Assembly: GCA_030632405.1 (NCBI GenBank)
Contig: DAOVUU010000019.1
Coordinates: 1-13,245 of the forward strand
DNA from: Desulfobulbaceae bacterium
GTDB taxonomy: Bacteria > Desulfobacterota > Desulfobulbia > Desulfobulbales > Desulfocapsaceae
DNA length: 13,245 nucleotides
Direction of reading: 5' to 3'
Shown: positions 1 through 5,734 of the stretch, in pieces
How positions within the stretch are numbered: the stretch's first letter is position 1
Layout of the letters: each line of letters starts with the position of its first letter
Translations under genes and position numbers: made by a program
Notes under the pieces: generated by a model
Databases searched by the model: none
Told to the model about the DNA's origin: nothing
Seen by the model: only the letters and a program-made list of their open reading frames with translations

Positions 1-1787
1 GATTTCCAGGCTTTCTCCCATATATTGCGATCATCCTCCCTGTCAATCATCAGTCGGCCCGGAAGGGTTTCCGGAACCGTTCCCATATCCCAAGCCCCAA
101 CAAGGTTGTTTTCTTTTGACAAAACATGAAATCCTGCGCCCTTATATCCGATGGATCCGGTCATTAAAGCGAGGTTGAGGAGTGCTTCCATGGCCTCTTT
201 GCCATATCGCTGCAGCATCAACCCGTCTCCGACCACAAAGGTTATTTTCTTACCCGCTAGTATATTGACCGCATTTTCAACTGCGTGGATATCCAGATTT
301 GCTTTTTTGGCGGATATGTTTTTATCCAGTGATAAAAGATCTGATTTATATTTCTGATATCCGCGTGTGAAACGGGAAACAAACGAACTGTCTGCTGCTT
401 CTTTTTCAAGTAACCAGGCTGAGATCAAATTGATCAGTTCAAGATAAAATGTGTCTATATAGTTCTGTGTAATCGTCGAGGAGCCATGGGCGTGAATCCA
501 GACAGAGGCGCTGGTTGTCAGGTCTGTTTGTCCTGGATTAGCCACAATCAGCGGAATAGATTTTTTAACACTTCTTTTAAGATAGTAGTCCAGCACCGGC
601 GCAGTTTGAGCCGGATCTGCCCCTAACAGGAAAATAACCTCTGCCTGTTCAAGCCCTGTAAGAGGGCCTGCAAAAAAGTTAAAACGGCCTGCCTTATCTG
701 TCCTTTCTTCCACCAGGCTGAGAAAAAGTCTTCCGGACATATATCCGCCGTTATCCACATTGTTTGTTTTTATGATTGTGCGGGCAATTTTTTGAAAAAG
801 GTAGTTTTCTTCGTTTGAACATTTTGAGGATCCAAGAAATGCTATACTTTCCGGTCCATGCTGGTTTTTAATTTCTAAAATTCTCCTTGCAGTGGTTGTA
901 AGTGCATCATCCCAGGAGGTTGGGATGAGTTCTTTCTCTTTTCGTATAAGAGGCTGGGTAAGTCTTTGCGCGGAATTCAAAAAATCATGGGCAAAATGTC
1001 CCCGGACACAAAGCGTGGCATCATTAACGCTTTTTTCAATGTGGGAAGGATTAACCTCTACAATCTGGTTTCCGGCTACACCGAGCGTCAGGTTGCAGCC
1101 AACACCGCAAAAACCGCAAATCGAATTTGACTCCCGTTCCGGGGTGCCTACAAAATCAGCTTTTGTTGATAGTGCGCCTGTTGGACACATAGAGACACAT
1201 GTGCCGCAGAAGGTGCAGGTTGACTGTTCCAGGGGAAGTTCATAAAGCGTTACCGGGCGAGAGTCGAACCCCCTCGAATTATAATCAATCGCACCGGCAC
1301 AAACCAGCTCATGATCGGCCCGAATGCATTTGCCGCAGAGAATACATTTTGATAAGTCCCGAATGATAAAAGGATTTGCCTGTTCCAGGGGTTTATGATT
1401 CGGCATGGGGTAGAGATGAGTTTCACCGATACCGAGCTCTGCCGCAATCATTCGCAGATGACAGCGATTACCTTTGTTGCAGACGACGCAGGATTCAGGA
1501 TGTTCGGCCATCATCAGAGAGACAATGTTTCGCCTGTGTTTTATGACTTGGGGTGAGTCTGAGAGAAGAACCATATCCGCAGTCGCGGGAGTGACGCAGG
1601 ATGCGAAGAGCCGCCCTGTTTTTTCATCTTCTACCAGGCAGAGTCGGCAGGCGCCGAAAGGTTTGAGGCTATGGTGATAACAGAGTTTGGGAATTTTTAT
1701 ATTGTGCGATTCTGCTGCTTGAAGAACGCTTTCCCCCTGGGGGCAGCTGATTCTTTTTCCGTTGATCGTCAGGGTGATGTTTTCCAT
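1..1787 (-). CDS. fdhA: Formate dehydrogenase alpha subunit, molybdopterin (Mo/W-bis-MGD) type; 3' end outside window
   Basis: Catalytic subunit of a cytoplasmic-type formate dehydrogenase (formate/CO2 interconversion). The frame is open from ATG at 1787 to the window edge, giving 595 residues of a family usually near 900. Domains visible: a 2Fe-2S NuoG-like domain (Cys36, 47, 50, 64); a His-Cys3 4Fe-4S site (His96, Cys100, 103, 109); a ferredoxin-like domain (Cys148, 151, 154 and Cys191, 194, 197, 201); then the molybdopterin domain with its own 4Fe-4S site (Cys224, 227, 231, 260). Cys323, in a GSSKCSNEEN context, sits at the Cys/Sec metal-ligand position, so this is a cysteine enzyme rather than a selenoprotein. 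The fourth Cys of the first ferredoxin motif is Asp158. A GAGGAG Shine-Dalgarno precedes the start by about 10 bases. It is the third gene of an operon, 44 bases after metF, consistent with the methyl branch of the Wood-Ljungdahl pathway. An NADP- or ferredoxin-linked partner subunit may lie downstream. The paralogous alternatives (NuoG, other molybdopterin oxidoreductases) fit less well. Confidence 0.9.
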   Translation of the reverse strand, partial: MENITLTINGKRISCPQGESVLQAAESHNIKIPKLCYHHSLKPFGACRLCLVEDEKTGRLFASCVTPATADMVLLSDSPQVIKHRRNIVSLMMAEHPESCVVCNKGNRCHLRMIAAELGIGETHLYPMPNHKPLEQANPFIIRDLSKCILCGKCIRADHELVCAGAIDYNSRGFDSRPVTLYELPLEQSTCTFCGTCVSMCPTGALSTKADFVGTPERESNSICGFCGVGCNLTLGVAGNQIVEVNPSHIEKSVNDATLCVRGHFAHDFLNSAQRLTQPLIRKEKELIPTSWDDALTTTARRILEIKNQHGPESIAFLGSSKCSNEENYLFQKIARTIIKTNNVDNGGYMSGRLFLSLVEERTDKAGRFNFFAGPLTGLEQAEVIFLLGADPAQTAPVLDYYLKRSVKKSIPLIVANPGQTDLTTSASVWIHAHGSSTITQNYIDTFYLELINLISAWLLEKEAADSSFVSRFTRGYQKYKSDLLSLDKNISAKKANLDIHAVENAVNILAGKKITFVVGDGLMLQRYGKEAMEALLNLALMTGSIGYKGAGFHVLSKENNLVGAWDMGTVPETLPGRLMIDREDDRNIWEKAWK

Positions 1788-1831
1788 GAGGCTGGCTCCT
1801 CATCTAAGATCTCATTTTTTCCTGTTTGTCT

Positions 1832-2707
1832 TTATTTTAACTTTGCCGCATCCATATAGTGCCTCAGCCGCTGTTCCGCCCCTATCGAAATGATGTGTAC
1901 GCCCTGGCATATGTCTTTGAGGCCTGAGACAATATCGGCGAATATTTCAATGGAGGCTTTTTGCTTATCCGGAGCCCGGAGAAGTTTTTTTATGACCCAG
2001 TCCGGTACCATGCCGGGTCGCATATGCCGGTTTAGAAACTGGCCCATTCCTGCAGTCCTGATGATCAGGACTTCTGCGATGACTGGAACTCCGAATGTGT
2101 TGACGTTTTTGATGAATTTTTCAAATGAATCCAAATTGAATACCGGTGTTGTCAGGAAATAACCGGTTCCGATTTTTGTCATTTCTTCCATTTCCTTCAT
2201 TTCCAGGTCAGGAACATTTTTTCCCCAGGAGGATTCGACTCCCGAACCAAGCATAAACTCAGCTTTCTGAGGAAGTGTATCTCCCTCTACAGTATGTCCT
2301 TCTTTCAGGTGATCTAAAACGGAGGAAAGTTTTCCGGCATCAACGTGAAAAAACATCATTTCCTGGAGGCTGTCTCCGGTGATGCGGTAATCTTCAGTAA
2401 AAACAAGGAGGTTTTCAACGCCGGCTTCATGGGCATTGATAAGGTCTTTTTGCAGTTCCAGTCTGTTTTTTTGCCGGGTCGTTGTCTGGTAAATCGCATC
2501 GAACTTGTTCTTTTTCAAAAGGTCGCAGGTCTTTATGGTGTCTCCTACTACACCATCAATTTCTACTTCCGATACAGAAAAACCGTCAACACGGCCTCGA
2601 ACGAGCTTTAAGTTTTGTATAAGTACTTCCGGATCATCTTCAACCGGTGACTGAACTTCCGAAGTGACAACAAATTGATTCTTTTTCAGTGCCTCTTTTA
2701 ATTTCAT
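1832..2707 (-). CDS. metF: Methylenetetrahydrofolate reductase (MetF family)
   Basis: 291 residues, the normal length for a single-domain FAD-dependent 5,10-methylenetetrahydrofolate reductase, a TIM-barrel enzyme. It reduces methylene-THF to methyl-THF or, in a reversed Wood-Ljungdahl pathway, oxidises methyl-THF. Visible features are Glu17 in an N-terminal VTSEVQSP strand, where the catalytic Glu of EFFPP-type enzymes lies; a TTTRQKNR segment (about residues 75-82); and a C-terminal ISIGAEQRL segment near the end of the barrel. The sequence diverges from the E. coli type, as is common for anaerobe MetF proteins that work with other electron carriers. A near-perfect AAGGAGG Shine-Dalgarno lies 5 bases before the ATG. 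The gene sits 26 bases after the response regulator and 44 bases before fdhA, all on the minus strand, so co-transcription is likely. The separate MetV-type zinc protein often found with such enzymes is not in the window. Confidence 0.9.
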   Translation of the reverse strand: MKLKEALKKNQFVVTSEVQSPVEDDPEVLIQNLKLVRGRVDGFSVSEVEIDGVVGDTIKTCDLLKKNKFDAIYQTTTRQKNRLELQKDLINAHEAGVENLLVFTEDYRITGDSLQEMMFFHVDAGKLSSVLDHLKEGHTVEGDTLPQKAEFMLGSGVESSWGKNVPDLEMKEMEEMTKIGTGYFLTTPVFNLDSFEKFIKNVNTFGVPVIAEVLIIRTAGMGQFLNRHMRPGMVPDWVIKKLLRAPDKQKASIEIFADIVSGLKDICQGVHIISIGAEQRLRHYMDAAKLK

Positions 2708-2733
2708 TTTTACCTCCTTAACTCCATCGAAGG

Positions 2734-3306
2734 TTATTTCAGATCCAGCAAGCGTGCCACTTCCTCCTTGAGCTGAGGTAACGGCAGCGGTTTTGAAAAA
2801 CAGACGTCGGCACCATTTTCCTTCATCTGGTTAAATTTTTCTTCATCCAGGTATGCTGAAAGCACAACAATTTTGGTATCTTTTGTTGAAGGACTCGACT
2901 TCACTCTTTTGCAGACCTCATAGCCTTTTATATCCGGCATCATTATATCGAGAATCAGGAGATGGGGCTTGAAGTGCTCGACCTGAAGTCCTGCCTCAAA
3001 TCCATCAGATGCGGAAATAACTTCATAATCGAATGCATCCTCTTCCAGAGCCAGCACAATAGTTTCTACAATAATCGGATCATCATCCACCACCAGTATC
3101 CTTTTTTTCTCCTCTTTGGTTTCCTCTTTGGGAATAGGGATACCTTGTTTTTCCATAAATGTTTCGAGATTATTCTTTTTTATGCGGCGATGCCCGCCAA
3201 CTGTTTTATACGCCTCGATATGGCCGGATTCAACCCAATTGATAATCGTTTTAGGGGAGACCCGGCAATACTCACCGGCTTTGGCTACTGTTAATATGTC
3301 TTCCAC
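2734..3306 (-). CDS. Response regulator with N-terminal excisionase/MerR-like HTH and C-terminal REC domain
   Basis: 190 residues in two parts. Residues 3-52 form a winged helix-turn-helix of the excisionase/BldC/MerR-like type (SPKTIINWVESGHIEAYKT, then VGGHRRI, the hallmark DNA-contact wing). Residues 68-190 form a receiver domain with acidic triad Asp74-Asp76, phosphoacceptor Asp120 (LLILDIMMPD), Ser150 and Lys172, so it should be phosphorylatable. The order, DNA-binding domain first and receiver second, is the reverse of the usual response-regulator layout. The start is GTG at 3306, supported by an AAAGGAG Shine-Dalgarno five bases upstream; no better ATG exists. It is the first gene of the operon with metF and fdhA, suggesting that it senses a signal relevant to C1 or formate metabolism and may autoregulate. 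No histidine kinase is visible in the window. Confidence 0.9.
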   Translation of the reverse strand: MEDILTVAKAGEYCRVSPKTIINWVESGHIEAYKTVGGHRRIKKNNLETFMEKQGIPIPKEETKEEKKRILVVDDDPIIVETIVLALEEDAFDYEVISASDGFEAGLQVEHFKPHLLILDIMMPDIKGYEVCKRVKSSPSTKDTKIVVLSAYLDEEKFNQMKENGADVCFSKPLPLPQLKEEVARLLDLK

Positions 3307-3330
3307 GGTAACTCCTTTAATGGCGAATGC

Positions 3331-3347
3331 TAATAATATAGTTATTA
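3331..3347. promoter_or_regulatory. AT-rich palindrome at the predicted start of the C1 operon transcript
   Basis: TAATAA-TATAG-TTATTA is a perfect 6-base inverted repeat with a 5-base spacer, placed at the expected transcription start of the minus-strand operon. The sequence TTATTATAG (3342-3350) recurs at 3408-3416, upstream of the -35 box. Position suggests an operator, possibly for the HTH protein encoded by the first gene, but the region is very AT-rich, so chance is possible. Confidence 0.3.
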
Positions 3348-3376
3348 TAGATATTGTAGAATTCCCTTTGTGTCAA
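3348..3376 (-). promoter_or_regulatory. Predicted sigma70 promoter of the response regulator-metF-fdhA operon
   Basis: On the minus strand, TTGACA (3376-3371) is followed after 17 bases by TATCTA (3353-3348). The -35 matches consensus perfectly and the spacing is optimal; the -10 is fair. Transcription would start near 3341, leaving a leader of about 35 bases before the GTG at 3306. Confidence 0.55.
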
Positions 3377-3685
3377 GCTTTTTTGGGTTTAATTAATCAT
3401 TTCATATTTATTATAGTTATTTTACCTAGATAGTGGAAAATAAAGTTATGGTTAAGAAATAGATTGTTAAAAGAAAATTACAGAAAATATAGAATTTTCA
3501 TTATTTATCTTATTTTTGATGAAAGAATGATAAGTGCGGATTAGGGATATATGACTGTTTAAGGCTATCCACTCAGCAGGTGGTTTTTTACTCTGAATGG
3601 AAAAACTTATAAATCAGTCATAATTATGAACATCCGAGCGTACCTATGACCCGGTGGAAAAACCAATATTATCTGGAACCATTTT

Positions 3686-3793
3686 TGATTTGATCGTAAA
3701 ATGCTCCATTTCCACTGGTATTCTGGAAGTAATTTTGAATTATTTAAAGTGCAGGAATGCTCCTTTTCTGGTGAGTTTTCTGGGCATGATCAC
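3686..3793. repeat. Degenerate ~100 bp intergenic repeat, copy A
   Basis: First of three related copies. It shares in order a TGCTCCATTT block, a GGTnTTCTGGAAGTAATTTT block, a GTGCAGGAATGCTCCTTTT block and a TGATCA-type end with copies at 4822-4932 and 5086-5175. Within the copy the first and second halves also resemble each other (AATGCTCC...TTCTGG appears twice), so it may descend from a tandem unit of about 56 bases. A partial related block, GCAGGTGGTTTTTT, lies just upstream at 3576-3589. The region carries no convincing open frame. Confidence 0.55.
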
Positions 3794-3859
3794 GTATTAA
3801 CTGACCAGGCAAGAAAGCTAATTAATATTATTGCATATGACATTGTGGTGAAGATGTGA

Positions 3860-3889
3860 TTGACTTTCTAATAAGAATTAACATACAAT
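3860..3889 (+). promoter_or_regulatory. Predicted sigma70 promoter of the riboswitch transcript
   Basis: TTGACT (3860-3865) and TACAAT (3884-3889) are separated by 18 bases. Transcription would begin near 3896, about 20-30 bases before the conserved riboswitch core, which is a sensible arrangement. Confidence 0.55.
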
Positions 3890-3921
3890 TAACTATATGG
3901 AAAATTAAACTTAATTGATAC

Positions 3922-3994
3922 GTGATAAAGTCAAACCTGTCGTGAGGCAGGGACGGAAAGCTACGGGTCTGAAAAGATAGCCGAGTTGCCTTAG
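3922..3994 (+). ncRNA. GEMM-family (c-di-GMP-I) riboswitch aptamer
   Basis: The conserved GEMM elements occur in order: TCAAACC (3931-3937); a 6-pair stem CCTGTC/GGCAGG closed by the GNRA tetraloop GTGA (3936-3951); GGGACGGAAAGC in place of the usual GGGACGCAAAGC (3950-3961); TACGGGTCT with GAAA and AGATAGCC forming the second arm (3962-3982); and GAGTTGCC (3983-3990), matching the family's GGGTTGCC end. TAA(A)G at 3925-3930 can pair with CTTA at 3990-3993 to close P1. The family binds c-di-GMP or, in some Geobacter-type members, 3',3'-cGAMP. Which ligand depends on the base just 5' of the CAAACC block; here the alignment is ambiguous (G3930-T3931), so I do not assign it firmly. The expression platform is the overlapping terminator. 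Confidence 0.87.
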
Positions 3995-4016
3995 GGAAAG
4001 GTAACTCGGTTTTTTT
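3981..4016 (+). terminator. Intrinsic terminator forming the riboswitch expression platform
   Basis: CCGAGTTGCCTT (3981-3992) pairs with AAGGTAACTCGG (3998-4009), 12 pairs including one G-T, with a 5-base loop followed by seven T residues. The 5' arm is the 3' part of the aptamer, so the folded aptamer and the terminator are mutually exclusive. Ligand binding should therefore favour read-through (an ON switch). That regulatory direction is inferred from the overlap. Confidence 0.85.
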
Positions 4017-4095
4017 GGTTCTTATCAGCGAATAATCATCTACATAACACCTACTTTGAGTTATTAGGGAAAATTTTGCTTCGTGGAGGTATCTC

Positions 4096-4230
4096 ATGTA
4101 TTTCTTTCCTATATTTATAGTTTGCCTCTGGTTGTTTCCTGTGGTCAGCCATATTCTCTTACCACTTTCTATACTTGCCATATGGGGAATCACCATGGGA
4201 GTAAAAACCTTGACAGGTAAACAAAAGTGA
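4096..4230 (+). CDS. 44-residue hydrophobic membrane microprotein downstream of GEMM riboswitch
   Basis: An ATG at 4096 has a strong Shine-Dalgarno (TGGAGGT at 4084-4090, 5 bases upstream) and opens a frame of 44 codons ending in TGA. Residues 2-36 are almost entirely hydrophobic (FFPIFIVCLWLFPVV, then HILLPLSILAIWGITMGV), enough for one long or two short membrane segments around a Pro/Ser-His turn. The tail TLTGKQK is basic, predicting a cytoplasmic C-terminus. It is the first open frame after the riboswitch terminator, so its expression should depend on the cyclic dinucleotide. I do not recognise a family. It might be a toxin-like or regulatory membrane peptide, or it might be a structural leader; the ribosome-binding site and hydrophobicity pattern favour a real gene. 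It can be missed by gene finders because of its size. Confidence 0.6.
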   Translation: MYFFPIFIVCLWLFPVVSHILLPLSILAIWGITMGVKTLTGKQK

Positions 4231-4244
4231 AGCGGTCAATTGTT

Positions 4245-4265
4245 AATATGCAGGGCTGGCATATT
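4245..4265. promoter_or_regulatory. Inverted repeat between the microprotein gene and the ABM gene
   Basis: AATATGC and GCATATT are perfect 7-base arms around a 7-base spacer, 15 bases after the microprotein stop and about 70 before the next start. It could be an operator or a transcript hairpin. There is no T-tract, so it is not a standard terminator. Confidence 0.3.
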
Positions 4266-4334
4266 GGTCATTATGGCAAGTAGGGCAAATTGCGTAATAG
4301 ATAGATAAATCGATATAACCAAAAGGGGGACATT

Positions 4335-4670
4335 ATGACTGTTAAAATTTTAATCAAAAGAAAATTTAAGAACGCAAATTCGAAAAATGTTTCCGAAGTG
4401 ATTGCCAAATCCCGAGAGAATGCCATGAGAGAAAAAGGATATATTTCTTCCGAGACATTGTGTAGCTGCGACGATCCCAATTTGATCCTTGTTCTTTCCA
4501 TGTGGAGGACAAAGGAAGATTGGGACTACTATAAGAATACCCCTATTCGAAAGAGGACTGAGGAGAAATTCGCAGGATTGTTCTCAAGGCCAACAGAATA
4601 TAAATCGTATAACCTAGGCTTGCCATTTGCACTAGGTGATCTCGGCTTTGTTGAACCGCTAGAGTTTTAA
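4335..4670 (+). CDS. Antibiotic biosynthesis monooxygenase (ABM)-fold protein
   Basis: 111 residues, typical of the small dimeric ferredoxin-like ABM family, whose members include heme-degrading and quinone-forming monooxygenases and many of unknown substrate. An N-terminal beta strand VKILIKRKF is followed by a helix (about residues 18-33), a strand region GYISSETLCS, and the family-typical LVLSMWRTKEDWDYYKNTPIRKR segment at residues 52-74, where a tryptophan precedes the helix. The C-terminal 20 residues extend beyond the core. An AGGGGGA Shine-Dalgarno precedes the ATG. It follows the microprotein by 104 bases on the same strand, so it could be a second riboswitch-controlled gene; no terminator separates them. 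The substrate cannot be told from sequence. Confidence 0.75.
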   Translation: MTVKILIKRKFKNANSKNVSEVIAKSRENAMREKGYISSETLCSCDDPNLILVLSMWRTKEDWDYYKNTPIRKRTEEKFAGLFSRPTEYKSYNLGLPFALGDLGFVEPLEF

Positions 4671-4821
4671 ATGTATCCTGCCACGTGAAATATACCTTAT
4701 CCCGCTGGTGCAGATCTATTGCGATACTGTGGCTAAGACAAGCTCACAGAAATAAAGATCCTCAGGGCAAGCCCCCTCGCTCACGCTCGCCCTTCGTTAC
4801 ACTCAAGTGAATATTAATAAT

Positions 4822-4932
4822 CCATCAATAATTTCAAATGCCCCATTTTCAGGCGGTTTTCTGGGAATAATTCTGATTTTTCAAAAGTGGTAGGATGCTC
4901 CTTTTAGGGTAAATTTTTGGATATGATCAAGT
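4822..4932. repeat. Degenerate ~100 bp intergenic repeat, copy B
   Basis: It begins CATCAATAATTT, exactly as in copy C (5089-5099 region), then has TGCCCCATTTTCAGG, GGTTTTCTGGGAATAATT, GTAGGATGCTCCTTTT and ends ATATGATCAAGT, as copy A ends GCATGATCACGT. Order and spacing of blocks match copies A and C with scattered substitutions, so this is an old family rather than a recent insertion. Confidence 0.55.
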
Positions 4933-5085
4933 CGGAACTTCATAGGAAGCATCTTTGCTTTGGTATTTTCTCTTGCCATTCACATTGGCAATGAAAACCT
5001 CAGTCTGGTACTGCACTATACTGTCGTGTTCTCTTTCAACCTGCCTAACATTTCCACTAAAGTGACCTGCAAACATTATCTTGAA

Positions 5086-5175
5086 TCATCAATAATTTAG
5101 AGTGCTGCATTTGCAGGTGGTTTTTTGGAAGTAATTTTTATTTTTAAAACGTGCAGAATACTCCTTTTCAATGTC
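5086..5175. repeat. Degenerate ~100 bp intergenic repeat, copy C
   Basis: ATCAATAATTT, GTGCTGCATTTGCAGG, GGTTTTTTGGAAGTAATTTTT, GTGCAGAATACTCCTTTTC follow in the order seen in copies A and B. The 3' end is shorter than in the other two. GCAGGTGGTTTTTT (5113-5126) is identical to 3576-3589. Confidence 0.55.
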
Positions 5176-5282
5176 AAACAAGGTTGAAAAACTCCCTTGT
5201 CTTCGACTAGTAATTCATGCTAAATTTTCACTTAACATTTGAACACTTACAGGGGGATTTTAGCCCCAAAGGTCATATCCAT

Positions 5283-5331
5283 GCTAGGCGTACACCAGAC
5301 TAGTTGTACTACACACCACCAGCAACCTAGC
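5283..5331 (+). other. Possible two-stem leader structure
   Basis: An outer stem GCTAGG (5283-5288) with CCTAGC (5326-5331) encloses a hairpin GTACA (5290-5294) / TGTAC (5305-5309). It ends 32 bases before the ATG of a decayed gene and could be a structured 5' leader. It matches no RNA family I recognise. Confidence 0.25.
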
Positions 5332-5363
5332 CATACAGTATGTGGAAAAAGGAGTGGATAAAT

Positions 5364-5512
5364 ATGAAAAAGCACCTGGAGAATAAAGGAATTAACCGGA
5401 TAGAAAAGAGGGCTATTGAGGCTTTAATCCCCGACTCAAGTTAATGCGATCAAAAACCATTATGGAAGGCTCTGATTACTGTGATTTTCGGTATTACTTG
5501 CAACCAAAATGA
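5364..5512 (+). pseudogene. Remnant resembling an L-2-amino-thiazoline-4-carboxylate hydrolase family gene (start plus C-terminal tail)
   Basis: An ATG at 5364, with AAGGAGTGG eight bases upstream, begins a frame of only 26 codons ([20 protein letters not shown], then LIPDSS) ending at 5444. A different frame from 5444 to 5512 reads [17 protein letters not shown] before its stop. That resembles the C-terminal signature of the ATC hydrolase family, in which a TxxxGxDxCDFR segment closes the protein; the N-terminal [10 protein letters not shown] also resembles the start of such proteins. The roughly 150 residues expected between them are missing, so an internal deletion is the simplest reading. 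The family assignment is from memory of the motif, and the two pieces could instead be unrelated. Confidence 0.4.
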
Positions 5513-5638
5513 TTATAAAATCCCTGCCTAATCTTCTCTTTGTCACTGCGAAAAGTCAGGCAGAAACTACTATTATTTGTTCTTTAATGGTTAAGATTGC
5601 TACCAGATCATGAGTGACGGAATGTTATCCGGTCATAT

Positions 5639-5664
5639 ATTGTACAATTAAGTAAAATTTTACT
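5639..5664. promoter_or_regulatory. Two adjacent perfect palindromes
   Basis: ATTGTACAAT (5639-5648) and AGTAAAATTTTACT (5651-5664) are both perfect palindromes, 2 bases apart, about 70 bases upstream of the GTG at 5735. Their position suggests operator sites for a dimeric repressor. No cognate regulator can be named. Confidence 0.35.
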
Positions 5665-5734
5665 GTAATCTGACTTTGATCTGGATAGATGTAGGGAAAT
5701 TGGTGATAATTTGTTAGGAGTCAAGGGGTAAGAT

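Larger units (their letters stand above)
4671..5363. other. Gene-poor region with repeats and hairpins
   Basis: No convincing gene. It holds two degenerate repeat copies (4822-4932, 5086-5175), a GC-rich patch at about 4759-4807 (CTCGCTCACGCTCGCCCTTCG) unlike its AT-rich surroundings, a hairpin ACAAGG/CCTTGT (5178-5183 with 5195-5200), a GGGG/CCCC hairpin (5253-5267) and a two-stem leader-like structure (5283-5331). A minus-strand frame at 4927-5076 (49 codons) has no ribosome-binding site. Confidence 0.6.

Noticed and set aside
892..1447. Frames of 117 (plus) and 65 (minus) codons
   Set aside because: Both overlap the iron-sulfur region of fdhA; the minus one is out of frame and the plus one is antisense. 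The fdhA frame has all expected cysteine motifs.
3828..4196. Minus-strand frame of 122 codons
   Set aside because: It runs antisense through the riboswitch, terminator and microprotein gene, has no ribosome-binding site and shows no family motif.
4290..4319. Possible promoter TTGCGT-N18-TATAAC before the ABM gene
   Set aside because: The start site would fall inside the ABM ribosome-binding site, leaving almost no leader.
4927..5076. Minus-strand frame of 49 codons
   Set aside because: No ribosome-binding site; the plus strand is equally open, so coding potential cannot be assigned.
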